A DNA stretch of 64,000 bases from Corallium rubrum (lineage: Eukaryota > Cnidaria > Anthozoa > Scleralcyonacea > Coralliidae): NCBI GenBank assembly GCA_964035015.1, contig CAXIUP010000160.1:1-64000 (forward strand), read 5' to 3'. Below are positions 9,418 to 19,881 of the stretch, one piece after another. The stretch's first letter is position 1. Each line of letters begins with the position of its first letter. The position numbers and the translations under genes were made by a program. The notes beneath the pieces were generated by a model, which made no database searches, had not been told where the DNA came from, and saw only the letters and a list, made by a program, of their open reading frames with translations.

Positions 9418-11174
9418 ACAGCGGGCACACGACGTCGTTTCGACGTCGATTTGTGGTCGAAGTCGGGTTGCGACGTCGATCTACCAGAAATCGACATTGT
9501 TTCGACGTCGCTTTGGCGACGTTTTATCGACGTCGGAAGCAGACATTGTTTCGACGTTGAATCGACGTTGATATTGTGTCGTCAAATTTCACGTCAATTA
9601 ATCACCAATACCGACGTTGTTTCGACGTCGTCTTGTCAACGGGTTATCGACGTCAGAAACAGACGTCGTTTCGACGTTGAATCGACGTCGATAATGTGCC
9701 GTCAGATTTCACGTCACTTAACCGCTAAACATTGATGTTGTTTCGACATCGCTTTGTCAACCTGTTATCGACGTCAGAAACAGATGTCGTTTCGACGTTG
9801 AATCGACGTCGATAGTGTGCCGAAGAGATATTCTTCAGACCTCAAAGCAAATTAAGCGCATTTTCGACATAAATCATCATATGCATGTTTAACGAATCAT
9901 CGTTATTCCGACTGTATTGTTGTTTTTCAGTATAAAGCAATGACTTGCTTGAAAAATCTTAATGTTTTGTTCTTTCATTGAGGTTATTTCAAACGATAAT
10001 GAAAAGGTAATGAAAACTAAATTGCGCTAAATTTCGTAATACCTTTTGCTCTGGGTTAGCAACCTAGCATCACTATTGTAAGGAAGCTATTGCTGTCGTA
10101 CTTCTGATCAAAGCATTCAGAGCTTCTCTGCAAGCTTTGGTTTAAGCGGATCATTGATATGGATTTTCAACCAATCAGAAGCGGCTGACGTGTTTCTTAA
10201 TTTAGGAACACAGACGAGAGGTACTGTCTTCGCAGAGGTCCACCAACTGTTCAACCAATCGGAAATTGCGACATTTTGATCCGTTATCAATTAAGCTAAG
10301 TTTGATCCGGCGTGTGCACTCAATCCGTCTCAATGACAATGTGAATTGAGAGCACAAAGTTTTTTTGATTTTCATTTCGCTAGATAATTACTGGAACTTT
10401 ATAAACAACTACCACTTTAACTGCTTCAACGAAGAATGTCGCTACAACGTCGTAGTATGAATTTTAAACCTATAGAGTATAGTTGGACTGGGTATTCGTC
10501 AGATGAATGGATAATGCCGATGAAGTTTACTTCAGACAATCTTAAATATTTGACTTGGTTTTATTCTTGTTCGCGCCTTGCAATTGCCGTTCGAGATTGC
10601 AGAAGGAGTTTCGATCAGTTACTACATGGATAATTACGATTTTCTTCGATGGTCAAACCGGGTTCTGATATTGAAATATTACCGAATACGAAGACAACTC
10701 TTCGTCGTCACGGACATGACGACAGTATGACATATGCTAATATTTGTATAGACGTCGCTGGGACAGTTGGCTTCTTTGGAGGTATTTGCTTATATGTTTA
10801 CGAATTAACAACGGAACGTTACTAACATAAATAGAACTGTATATTTTAATCATCGCTATGTAAGCTTGTCAGGAACGGAGTTCTTGGGAATAAATATAAA
10901 TACCTTTTGAAACATGTGGATTGTAGTTGTGATTTATACCTGTTACATGTTTATAGTAGACGATAGATCTTGAAAACTAGATGTGAATCAAAACAGGGTG
11001 ACGTCGTTTCAACGTCGATAATTCAACGTCGAAACGACGTCAATAAACCAACGTCGAAACGACGTCGATATTCCAACGTCGATTCGATTTGCGTTTTCAA
11101 CTTTCATTCGACGTTGTTTCGACGTCGGAGGGTGACGTCGTTTCAACATCGAATCGACGTCGTTTTGCCCGCTA
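9418..11174. mobile_element. 1.76-kb element with GACGTCG-rich subterminal arrays
   Basis: The ends are inverted: AGCGGGCACACGACGTCG at the left and CGACGTCGTTTTGCCCGCT at the right. Subterminal regions (9430-9830 and 10990-11165) are packed with the palindromic words GACGTCG and TTTCGACGTCG in both orientations; the left array has about three units of roughly 120 bp. The middle (about 9840-10980) has no recognisable transposase; a 65-codon frame at 10436-10633 is unassigned. Dense subterminal binding-site arrays are typical of cut-and-paste elements, so I read it as a non-autonomous DNA transposon of unknown superfamily. Confidence 0.6.
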
Positions 11175-11179
11175 TATAT

Positions 11180-11360
11180 AGCCCTAAACTAAGACTATAG
11201 TCCTAAGTCTAAGACTATAGTCCTAAGACTAAATTTATAAGACTATATAGTCCTAAGGCTATAGTCCTAACTCTACGACTATATAGTCCTAACACTATAG
11301 TCTTAAGACTATAGTCCTAAGACTAAGACTATAGTCCTAAGACTAAGATTATAGTCCTAA
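11180..11360. repeat. Minisatellite of ACTATAGTCCTAAG units
   Basis: Irregular tandem copies of GACTATAGTCCTAAGACTAA and shortened forms. Confidence 0.75.
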
Positions 11361-11845
11361 CAACGAGATGAACCAAATAACAAATTTTCATTCAAAATAG
11401 ATAATAGTGGCCAACAAAAGACACAATGCCACGTCCTAGCGTCCAAAGACAACTGTAGACAAGAATTATTTTATATATTGCATGATTTTCTTTTTCAAGA
11501 CTCAGCTAAACTGGTAAATGTGAATCTCCTACCGTTAAACTTTCTTCTGCTTTTGTCACCACAAACACTGCCAATTCAGTCTATGCTCTTTTCAGAATTC
11601 GGATTGTTTTCCTCGTTCGGTTTCTTTCGGTTTCTCCGTGACCAGGCATCATTCAGTTCTCTTCAAGATCTAAAGAGCCGGTTGTTTCAAACTGATTTCT
11701 TCATCGTTCTCCCTCGAGTTAAGTAGAATACACCAGAGCAGATTTCTTTACAGGCTTCGGCCAGTTTCAGGACACAGTGTTGTTTTCGGTCTACCACTAC
11801 TCTGCTATCCGAATTCCGAAATGCGAAAGTTGCGGATTTGTTGAC

Positions 11846-11846
<1 letters not shown>
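11361..11846. other. Unassigned, no gene seen
   Basis: Only accidental short open frames. Confidence 0.3.

Positions 11847-11898
<52 letters not shown>
11847..11898. repeat. (AT)n microsatellite
   Basis: About 26 AT units. Confidence 0.95.
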
Positions 11899-11902
<4 letters not shown>

Positions 11903-11987
11903 ATCTCGCAGAATTTCTTTCCCACTTGCGTGTAATTTCTCGTGTACTCGAGATTAGCACCCTCACCCGGGCTCGGGGATAAACCCC

Positions 11988-12070
11988 TGCAATATTAACC
12001 CCCTCCCTATATATTGAAGAGCTCAAAAAAGCTCGAGTAGCCTCTGTGGAGGAGAGAGATTCCATGCCGC
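11988..12070. repeat. Inverted copy of the 9.0-kb repeat
   Basis: CAATATTAACCCCCTCCCTATATATTGAAGAGCTCAAAAAAGCTC and GCCTCTGTGGAGGAGAGAG are the reverse complement, with some divergence, of 9005-9065. The arrangement is consistent with the two ends of one element or with two independent copies. Confidence 0.55.
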
Positions 12071-12534
12071 AACAAAAACCTATCCGGAAATGACAGCAAA
12101 AAATATACCTGTGACGACTCATGGTGACGACTCGGCTTTGGTAAAAAAGTGAAGGTGACGTTTTGCGATTCATTAGCCTGCCTTGGCATGGGCTATAGCC
12201 ACAAGTTCCCTCTGCGTTCTTAAATCACAGTTATAATCAATACAATGTAAATACAAAAATCCTGCTAGCAGAATGTCCTGTTTTGGCTAAATGGGGTCAA
12301 TACATGAGATTGTTACATGTACTCGAAACAAAATATTTTAAGAATCAATACGAGGAGACATCCCGGCGCTGACTCGTTTGGTTGCCATGTTGCTCACTTG
12401 TTCAGTGTACCCTGGGCTGGGTACTTCATGTAATTTAATAATGAAGACCCTTTTAATAACTGCAGAGTACGTTATTTTCTGCACTTGACATTGAAAAGAA
12501 ATTGACGTCAAAGGGTGAGAATGACATATTCTAC
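12071..12534. other. Unassigned, no gene seen
   Basis: No recognisable gene or repeat. Confidence 0.3.
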
Positions 12535-12735
12535 ACTAGTCTTGCTATTTATAAATACGTTAAATAAATCATATCCGCGTTTTACCCTCATATCCGCGTT
12601 TTACCCTCATAGCCGTCTGTCCGTCCGTCCGTCCGTCCGTCCGTCCGTCCGTCCGTCCGTCCGTCCGTCCGTCCGTCCGTCCGTCCGCATCCGCATTTTA
12701 AACTAACCCTAAAATCGTCTGGCGTTAGCCTGAAT
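12535..12735. repeat. Inverted copy of the 8.4-kb repeat with (CCGT)n
   Basis: Two CATATCCGCGTTTTACCCT units followed by about 18 CCGT tetramers (12616-12688) and CCGCATCCGCATTTTAAACTAACCC. Reverse complement of the 8340-8600 arrangement, but here the tetramer has expanded instead of the 19-bp unit. Confidence 0.75.
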
Positions 12736-12866
12736 AAAATACTAAAGACCATCATTCGGACAGGAAAGAGTTAAACGAAAGGCAAACAAACCAAGATTTC
12801 CGGCAGACCACCAGTGGTGATGTTGAAACGGCAATAAGAACGCTCTAGGGAGAACGATAACTTGAA

Positions 12867-12960
12867 TGTCAGGCCTTTATTTGTTCCCACCTTCGGCTAA
12901 ACCCGGCAGCGCGGGCAGAGGTGCGGGCGAGCGAGAAGGCGAGAAAAATAAAGGCCTGAG
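12867..12960. mobile_element. ~92-bp MITE with TCAGGCCTTTATTT ends
   Basis: TCAGGCCTTTATTTG at the left is inverted as AAATAAAGGCCTGA at the right, around a GC-rich core (GCGGGCAGAGGTGCGGGC). A second copy lies inverted at 17.66-17.76 kb, and flanking sequence also matches (AACTTGAATGTCAGG / CCTGACATTCAGGTT). Confidence 0.7.
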
Positions 12961-13149
12961 GAAACTCTTAACAAAACTGTGGAGACTCCGTCCATCTCAT
13001 GGACGGGAGCTCTGATTGGCTGACTAATTGAAGTAAGGATTTTGATTGGTTCATTCAGATAAACAACTTTCCCAAAGGTGCACCGTCAATTAGGTGCACA
13101 CCTGTCGTGTACATTCATTCATTTAATCATTTATTATGTCGCAAAGTCA

Positions 13150-13338
13150 AACCATAGAAGGATTTTTCGAAATTGCTTTTTAAATTCATTGACCCATTTC
13201 GGCTATGAGTCTTTGAAACCAGAACAAACAACGTGCATTCGAAAGCTCGCTGTTGTCTGTTGACAGCCAAGATGTCTTTGGTGTTTTGCCCACTGTTTTT
13301 GGTAAAAGTCTGATATATCAGATATTGCCATTTGTGTT
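13150..13338 (+). pseudogene. RecQ-like helicase N-terminal fragment
   Basis: Read across two frames the translation gives LTHFGYESLKPEQTTCIRKL and then SQDVFGVLPTVFGKSLIYQ followed by ILPFVF. This is the Q-motif plus Walker A region of RecQ-type superfamily II helicases; the P-loop is degenerate (VFGKS instead of GxGKS) and a frameshift separates the two parts. The reading runs straight into a reverse transcriptase at about 13340, so a truncated LINE landed in a helicase relic. Such helicases are carried by some large DNA transposons in invertebrates (recalled), and a second fragment lies at 22.9-23.2 kb. Confidence 0.6.
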
Positions 13339-14588
13339 CTGTTTTACTATTCGTGCATTAATACATGAAAATCTAATCCGTAACATTGAAAAAGGAGAAA
13401 TAAGTGCAATGATTTTACTTGATTTTTCGAAGGCATTTGACATAGTTGATCATGAAATACTACTAAAGAAAATTTCTATGTACGGAATCACTGAATTAAG
13501 TTTACAATGGTTTCAAAGCTATGTTGAAAATCGGATGCAACAAGTCAAATACAAAAATGCCCTGTCACAGCCATTGAAAATTGAGAGTGGAGTTCCCCAA
13601 GGATCAATACTTGGACCTTTGCTATTCTTAATCTATATTAATGATTTCCCTCTATGTTTAAAACAAACATCACAATACTCGTTTGCTGACGATACTACAT
13701 TGTTAGCAAACTCTAGTAACACAAGTCACCTGACTACAATTATCAATAATGAACTATTAGAAACCTCAAATTGGGCAAGCAATAACACAATGATATTGAA
13801 TGGCAAAAAAACTAAATCAATAACAATATACTCCAAAAGAATTAAAATACACTGATAACCTGAAAATGCAATATCAACTACAAAACAAAAATATAGAAGA
13901 AGTAAAGAGTGCAAAATTATTAGGTATTTACTTTGACTCACATTTACAATGGGAGCCACATGTTTCCTACATATCAAGTCGACTATATTTATTGAAAAGA
14001 GTTAGAGATTATTTACCGATTGAAGCACGAAAAACATATTATTCTGCATTAATTTATCCTCATTTATTATACTGCTCAACACTTTGGGGCAATTGTTCAA
14101 ATGAACTTTTGCATGACATATTAAAACTTCAAAAGAGAGCAGCACGTATAATATATGGAGTATCCTATGATACACCATCAGTAAACCTATTTCGTCAACT
14201 AAAATGGTTACCCATTTATAGTATTATCAAAATGAAAAAAACATTGTTTGTTTTTTGTGCATTAAAGAAAATGGCACCTGTAGAGGTATCACTATTGTTC
14301 CAAAAGACTAATGGTGTAATTAATACTTCAACACGGTCTTCACAAACTGATATTAAAGTAGAAAAAATAAAAACCGAAAAATCCAAATCTAAAATAACCT
14401 ACAGCGGAGCTACTCTCTATAATTCGCTTCCAATATACCTAAAAGAAATTGAAAATTATTCTTATACCACATTCAAATACAAACTGAAAGAATTTTTTCT
14501 GACAATGGTTGATGAGGTTGATCATCTAGAGGACCTTTCCTGCAATAAATGTAAACATGTTGTCCGATGTAATTGTAACTCGATGTAA
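13339..14588 (+). pseudogene. 5'-truncated LINE reverse transcriptase (CR1/L2/Jockey type)
   Basis: Non-LTR reverse transcriptase lacking its endonuclease and fingers. Visible blocks: MILLDFSKAFDIVDHEILL (RT block with first catalytic Asp), GVPQGSILGPLLFLIYIND, FADDTTLL (YADD-type catalytic pair), then LLGIYFDSHLQWEPH and the thumb region LPHLLYCSTLWG-like and LKLQKRAARIIYG. One extra A in a run of A near 13848 shifts the frame between palm and thumb, producing two open frames (to 13855 and from 13866). The 3' tail to about 14680 contains a duplicated ~50-bp segment ending TAAATAGATTAGTTATCATTAG. Dead copy. Confidence 0.85.
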
Positions 14589-14683
14589 TTGTATTTTTGT
14601 AAAAAAACTGTAAATAGATTAGTTATCATTAGTTGATGTAATTGTATTTTTAAAAAGTGTAAATAGATTAGTTATCATTAGTT

Positions 14684-14716
14684 ACTCGGGCTACCTGTGG
14701 TAGCCGAGTCTAGGTT
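14684..14716. mobile_element. Element end CTCGGGCTACCTGTGGTAGCCGAG
   Basis: A perfect-arm hairpin (CTCGG-CTACC / GGTAGCCGAG) followed by TCTAGGTTTCGG. The same end is found inverted at 21.43-21.47 kb (CCGAAACCTAGACTCGG...GTAGCCCGAG). It marks a dispersed inverted-repeat element family. Confidence 0.6.
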
Positions 14717-16053
14717 TCGGCTGTGTTATTTTCTTCGCACACAAAACTGCAAATTGCGCAATACCTACCATATATGGAGCCTACACTTCGAGTGTTCGGT
14801 CACTTCGAAAATTCGTCGACAGCATATTCCTTTTAGTTCCTATTTTGTGGAAGTTTGTATCAAGCACGTCACTGATCAACCATATAAGCAATTTATTTGG
14901 AAAACCTACCAACAATTTCATCAAAGGCAAAGCTAGCCGAAGCTGTTGCACCAAGTGGCAACCGACAACGACAACTCATGGTTAAACAGGTCAGAGATGA
15001 GGATCAAAACGCTAACATTCTGGATCTTTATATTGGCACTGTATACACTTTCTCATGCTTTTGGTCGAGCAATTGCGATCTTCATAGGCTTTTCACATGG
15101 CTTCAGCAATACTGTTTGTGAATTGGTCTGAACTCAGGCCCTGTAAACCTCATGAAAACTATTGCAAACAAAATCCGAGATGTGAGAACACAAGGAACAT
15201 TCATGTAGATGACAGACATTAAAGAAACAGTTTGTTGACAGTAAAAGTATCTTTATATTTTTGCCTTATTATTTACATGTATGTGCTTTATTTTTTTACC
15301 GATTGTTGCTTTTCTTGCAATGGACAGTAGTCTTATTGATCCATTAGGATTTATATTCAAAGTGCTTTGAACCTTTGAGTATGTAATTTTATGACAAGTA
15401 AGTTATCCATATTTTGATATTCATTTTGATAAGTTTACTGTATAAATTTTGATGCATAGATTGAGTAAAAAGATATTCACCATAGAAACAACTTTGAACC
15501 AGTTATGTTCCTCATATATATACAGTAATACTTTAATGACATATTGGCCATTATAACATCAGCAGCCAAGTGTGTGTTATATGCGGATGGTACCAAAATG
15601 TATAGAGAAATAAGAGTGTCTGACATTCAACTACAGTACTTGCACTGCAGAGTTGAAGAGCCTTCCCAACATGCTCTAAAGCAAAAACATGGAATCAGGA
15701 TTCATATTGTATGAAGATATTGCATAGATGTAGGGTGCGGGTATATTTTACTAGTCACCTATTGCATATTTGCTGGTGCTTCTGTACCTGGCCCACACAT
15801 ATTAAGTTTGGGCACCTCAGACAATAACTAAAATTAGTAAGGTTAAAAGACTACAATGCAGGGCAATTAAATATAATTATTTTGAGTTTTTGAACTGGCA
15901 GGATGATTTATCATACAATCAGAATGATCATCTGAAAACAGTTTAGCCTATGTAGCCGGCACTGGGGATTGGGATGGACAGTGAAGCACCGGCTACGCAG
16001 GCTAAAAACAGGTAATCTACTACTACTGTATACCATTATAATACTGGCATGAC
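14717..16053. other. Unassigned region with a hairpin MITE
   Basis: No confident gene. Short frames at 14697-15131 have no recognisable domain. At 15942-16007 a hairpin reads TTTAGCCTATGTAGCCGG ... CCGGCTACGCAGGCTAAA and is a small MITE. Confidence 0.4.
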
Positions 16054-16952
16054 TTGAAAGATCTTATCTATTTTAAACGTTATACAGGTCACTATAATAT
16101 TCCTATTAATAGTTTTGTGCCACTCAATAATTCGGTCAGAATCTTAAGAAACAGTTCAGAACTAAATGTACTAGTTTCTAAGTTTCTAAGTGCTGCACTA
16201 AACTTTTTAAGCTACTTAATACTTGAACTGTATACAGTATTTAAACTTTGGAGTAGTCTACCTTGCTCAATACCAGATTCTACCTCAGTTAATCAGTTTA
16301 AAACTCAACTTTCTAATCACTACATTAATGCTGTAATTATTGGTTAATGCTTACGATGTCAAATATAACTTTTTTTTGGAAATCCATGTTTAAAATGTTC
16401 TTCATCCTGACCTGTAACATACTCTCTTCTAAACCTTACTGCTACTGACCTTAATCACTTATACCTATTGTATTTGTTTACATGATTATCCTGAATTGTG
16501 AAATGGTCTCGAATTCCGGATATTAATTTATATTAAAGAAAATGAAATGACAACCCCCCGGTAACCATAAATCTAACCACAGCCCCCCAGGGAGAAAGTT
16601 CTACCTCTCAGACCCTGACCACAACACCCCTACTGTTTTTTCTTTGTTATATGCTTTTTTGTTTAACATCCCGCATGTGGGACAGAGAAGTCCCCTAGGC
16701 ATCAGGATCATCCTGAATTCTAGACACTGGATAGTCCTGCCACATTCAGCCTTCGATCTGATCTTCCTCGGCCCACTCCCACCTCTTTGCCCGTGCGTTA
16801 TAGAGACCTCTGCACTTTCCAGTAGCCCGAGTGCACACCTGACCCAGGTGTCTTGTTGTATATAATTTTGTGAGGGCCATCGTTGATAATACCCATGCCG
16901 GTAAAGATGTCACCCTTCTTTTTCAAATGATTAATAATAATAATAATAATAA
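16054..16952 (+). pseudogene. LINE 3' end (C-terminal tail and 3' UTR)
   Basis: The frame at 16054-16347 ends in YTVFKLWSSLPCSI-type sequence and NQFKTQLSNHYI, matching the conserved C-terminal tail of CR1/L2-like LINE ORF2 proteins. Upstream RT domains are absent. The following sequence to the (ATA)n tract at about 16930-16952 fits a LINE 3' UTR, possibly from a second LINE family near 16640-16950. Degraded. Confidence 0.5.
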
Positions 16953-17654
16953 CTTCATCGACTTTAACATGGCACGGTGAGGAATTTCGTTGTAGCAGGT
17001 GGAGACCTTGCGAAAAGCTGTCTACTTGGGTCCTTCGTTCAATCGTGGTTCGATGATAAGTGACGATGGCTACTGAAGGCGAAGCCGATGCGAAAGTCCA
17101 AGTTGTTTTGGCAGTGCTGACAATGGTTGTCAGAAAAGTGGACCCGTAAGTTACAAAACGGGAATTTCGTAGCAGGTTTACAGTTTATAGTCTTAGTTGT
17201 GGATGACTGAGTTTGTACGGTTGAGACGTGTTTATAATTAAGTATCAATATATTAAATGGTCTACCTGCATTCTAAAATTTAAATTCTAATGCCACAAAA
17301 TTATATATTTTATTAATTTCGTCGAAACTATATCAAGGCGGCTATCAAATCGTGTTTTTCTTTTATTATGGTGGAATTTTGAATCAATATATACAGTATG
17401 TATACTCTCAAATTGTCAAATTTCAAGGGTTTCTTATCGTAGTTTCCAATTCTTCGACTTCTTCTCTAGATCGGGTCTAGATATACCATGGACAAACGCC
17501 TTCAAATTCGAGTACAAGTCTACCGCGAGACTAGTCTGGACTACTAAAATCAGACGTGGAGAAAGACTATATGAAATCAAAACATTCTTTTGACAACACA
17601 TATCAATCATATCTCGTTCATGTTTAAAAATAACAAAGTGGGCGCAAGACGGTT
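16953..17654. other. No gene seen
   Basis: Only short accidental frames and no clear repeat structure. Confidence 0.35.
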
Positions 17655-17790
17655 TTAATAAGGGTTTCCTCAGGCCTTTATTTTTCTCGCCTTCTCGCTC
17701 GCCCGCACCTCTGCCCGCGTTGCCGGGTTTAGCGGAAGGCGGGAGCAAATAAAGGCCTGACATTCAGGTTAGGAGAACGAGTAAGATACA
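17655..17790. mobile_element. Inverted copy of the 12.9-kb MITE
   Basis: CAGGCCTTTATTTTTCTCGCC ... GGGAGCAAATAAAGGCCTG plus flanks (GGGTTTCCTC left, ACATTCAGGTTAGGAGAACGAG right) is the reverse complement of 12.84-12.98 kb. An inverted pair about 4.8 kb apart. Confidence 0.65.
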
Positions 17791-18129
17791 AGCCTGTTAT
17801 CGATTATTTAAGGAATGGGTTTGCTTTGTTTCAAGACCTTAAAAGGCATTGCTTCAGTGATAACAAAGAGTTAGCAGAATTGCTAATGCTACGTAGTGAA
17901 GAGTTTGTTTACGGTTTAACTGTGTTTAGTTATCATTCTACTCTGAGTAGAATGAACAAACACAGTTAATTAGACTACTCTGTGGCCTGCATGAAGATGT
18001 TCACGAGGGATTCAAATTTCAAAGTAGTGATTAAAGATTTGAAAGAACATGTTGCCACGATAAAGGAGAGATTTCTCTTTTTTTGAGGACGACGATGATT
18101 TACACTACCATTGCCCATATGAAAATCAA

Positions 18130-18427
18130 GAAGCAAGAACGCGGGCACGGATAGGAAGACCTCGGTTCCTTATTCCTAAAGTACAAGTACAACTAGAAGG
18201 TTTGCGTTCTCTATGCTGCTTCAACTGGAACAGCATTGCTAAAAATGCTTGGAGTATCAGAGAGAACAATACGCCGAGGAAGTGAAGAACTTGGAATGGA
18301 AATAGGACAGAAAAACAGCCGAGTGGGTACGGTACGACAGTCCATCGGAAGAATTGATCCTGTTAGCCGAGAACTTCGTAGGAAAACAGCCATTCATATG
18401 GTAGACGAGTCTTGTAATTACGATTAG
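18130..18427 (+). pseudogene. Integrase-type transposase relic (HTH region)
   Basis: Pieces in shifted frames read IGRPRFLIPKVQVQLEGLRSL, then KMLGVSERTIRRGSEELGMEI and RQSIGRIDPVSRELRRKTAIH. The GRPR/K start, the SERTIRRR helix-turn-helix and the RxSxxRxDP linker are typical of the N-terminus of integrase-core (rve) proteins widespread in fish and invertebrate genomes. The catalytic core is missing. Degenerate relic. Confidence 0.55.
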
Positions 18428-18564
18428 GCAGAAATCGTTCACGATTTTCAACAAAATTTCTATCTGGATAAGATATGTATCACTAGATTTGCGGGAGTTT
18501 CGTCCCACCGGCTGTTCTCTGTGATGGGAAGTGCGTTCTTAATGCCGTTTCAACATCATCACTC

Positions 18565-18925
18565 GTTCGTATTATATTTGGCAAGTTCGTATTATATTTG
18601 GCAAGTTCGTATTATATTTGGCATTAAGTTTGTATTATATAGATTTCGTATTATATTTATGGGTTTCGTATTATATTTATGGGTTTCGTATTATATTTAT
18701 GGGTTTCGTATTATATTTATGGAGTTCGAATTATATTTGCGAGGTCCGTTTTAAATATATTTGGGGCAGCTAATATTGTCCAGCTTGGCACGTCATAACT
18801 ATTATTGGCTTGTGTTTGTGGCAAAATTAAATACAACATTGTATTCTACATATTAATAGCTTCCTAACTATATCTACATGTATTTTATTTTTGTGGTATA
18901 AATTCTGAGGAATTGAGACCTCATA
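18565..18925. mobile_element. Inverted copy of the 6.5-7.7 kb satellite-bearing repeat
   Basis: Three TTCGTATTATATTTGGCAAG units, then about five TTCGTATTATATTTATGGG units, then GGACAATATTAGC-type edge (inverse) and the GAATTTATACCACAAAAATAAAAT flank. It is the reverse complement of the left copy, with far fewer units. Confidence 0.7.
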
Positions 18926-19784
18926 GTTTGAATAGAGAACTTGGCGTTTTGAACCAACTTTAATTTTGTGCTTCGGTATAAACTTGTTAGTTTGTTTATA
19001 CAATAGTGTTTGTAATATCTCCTATGATAATCGACATTTGGGTTTGGAAAGAATATACCACTGTCGTGCCTGAGCACCACATAAAAAAGTAAAAAAAAAG
19101 AAAAAGAAACCTAACCTACCTAAATTTTTGCAAAAAAGAAATAGGAAACCCAATGTTTTAGTCATGGCCTAATGTTTTACATGCTCATCGAAGTGAGGCA
19201 CACCTCGTTGAAGACAGTGAATGTTGATGTTTTGACGATCTTCGGCCCAATTCTGGAGAAATGCGGAAAAGTATTAATAAAGGGCTGACGGATGGCTCTG
19301 CTCGACATCAGTATTTTGTTCCTAAAAATCCCTGTGCATTTCACCCATTTTTGATTTGCTATTTCTAAAATATTGCCTACACACCACTCGACTTTTTTTA
19401 CATTTTAGGAGAGGATGTTTATTGAATTAGCTTCTTTGTCTATTTCTTAATTTGTTTGTTGGTCTGTTTGTTACCAGGATTTCTCAAAACATTATTTTGT
19501 AATTATTTTGTAAAACTATCTAATTTTATCGAACTAACTACTATCTAACTATGGAAGAGTTAGACATACACCAAAGACCAACCCATGAAATATTGGTTGA
19601 ATTTAGTTGAAAATTGAATGAGAATGTTAGAAACATCTGACTGTACGCTTCCCTGTAAAAGAACTGAGTAAAAATATTCTTAACACCATTTTATTAAAAT
19701 TCCATGAGATAAAAACAAAGGAAGTGAGTGTCGATACGCAGTTTGGTTGCTTAATTTTTCTCTCCTTTATCACCTCCGCCAGGA
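18926..19784. other. No gene seen
   Basis: AT-rich sequence without recognisable coding or repeat structure. Confidence 0.35.
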
Positions 19785-19841
19785 GGTTATGTTTTTGCGG
19801 ATACTGGTTGCTAAACCATATCCGCTATGTCATGAGCGCGG

Positions 19842-19881
<40 letters not shown>

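Noticed and set aside
13253..13855. Helicase-reverse transcriptase fusion gene
   Set aside because: The helicase part is degenerate and the RT is 5'-truncated and frameshifted, so a chance read-through at an insertion junction is simpler.
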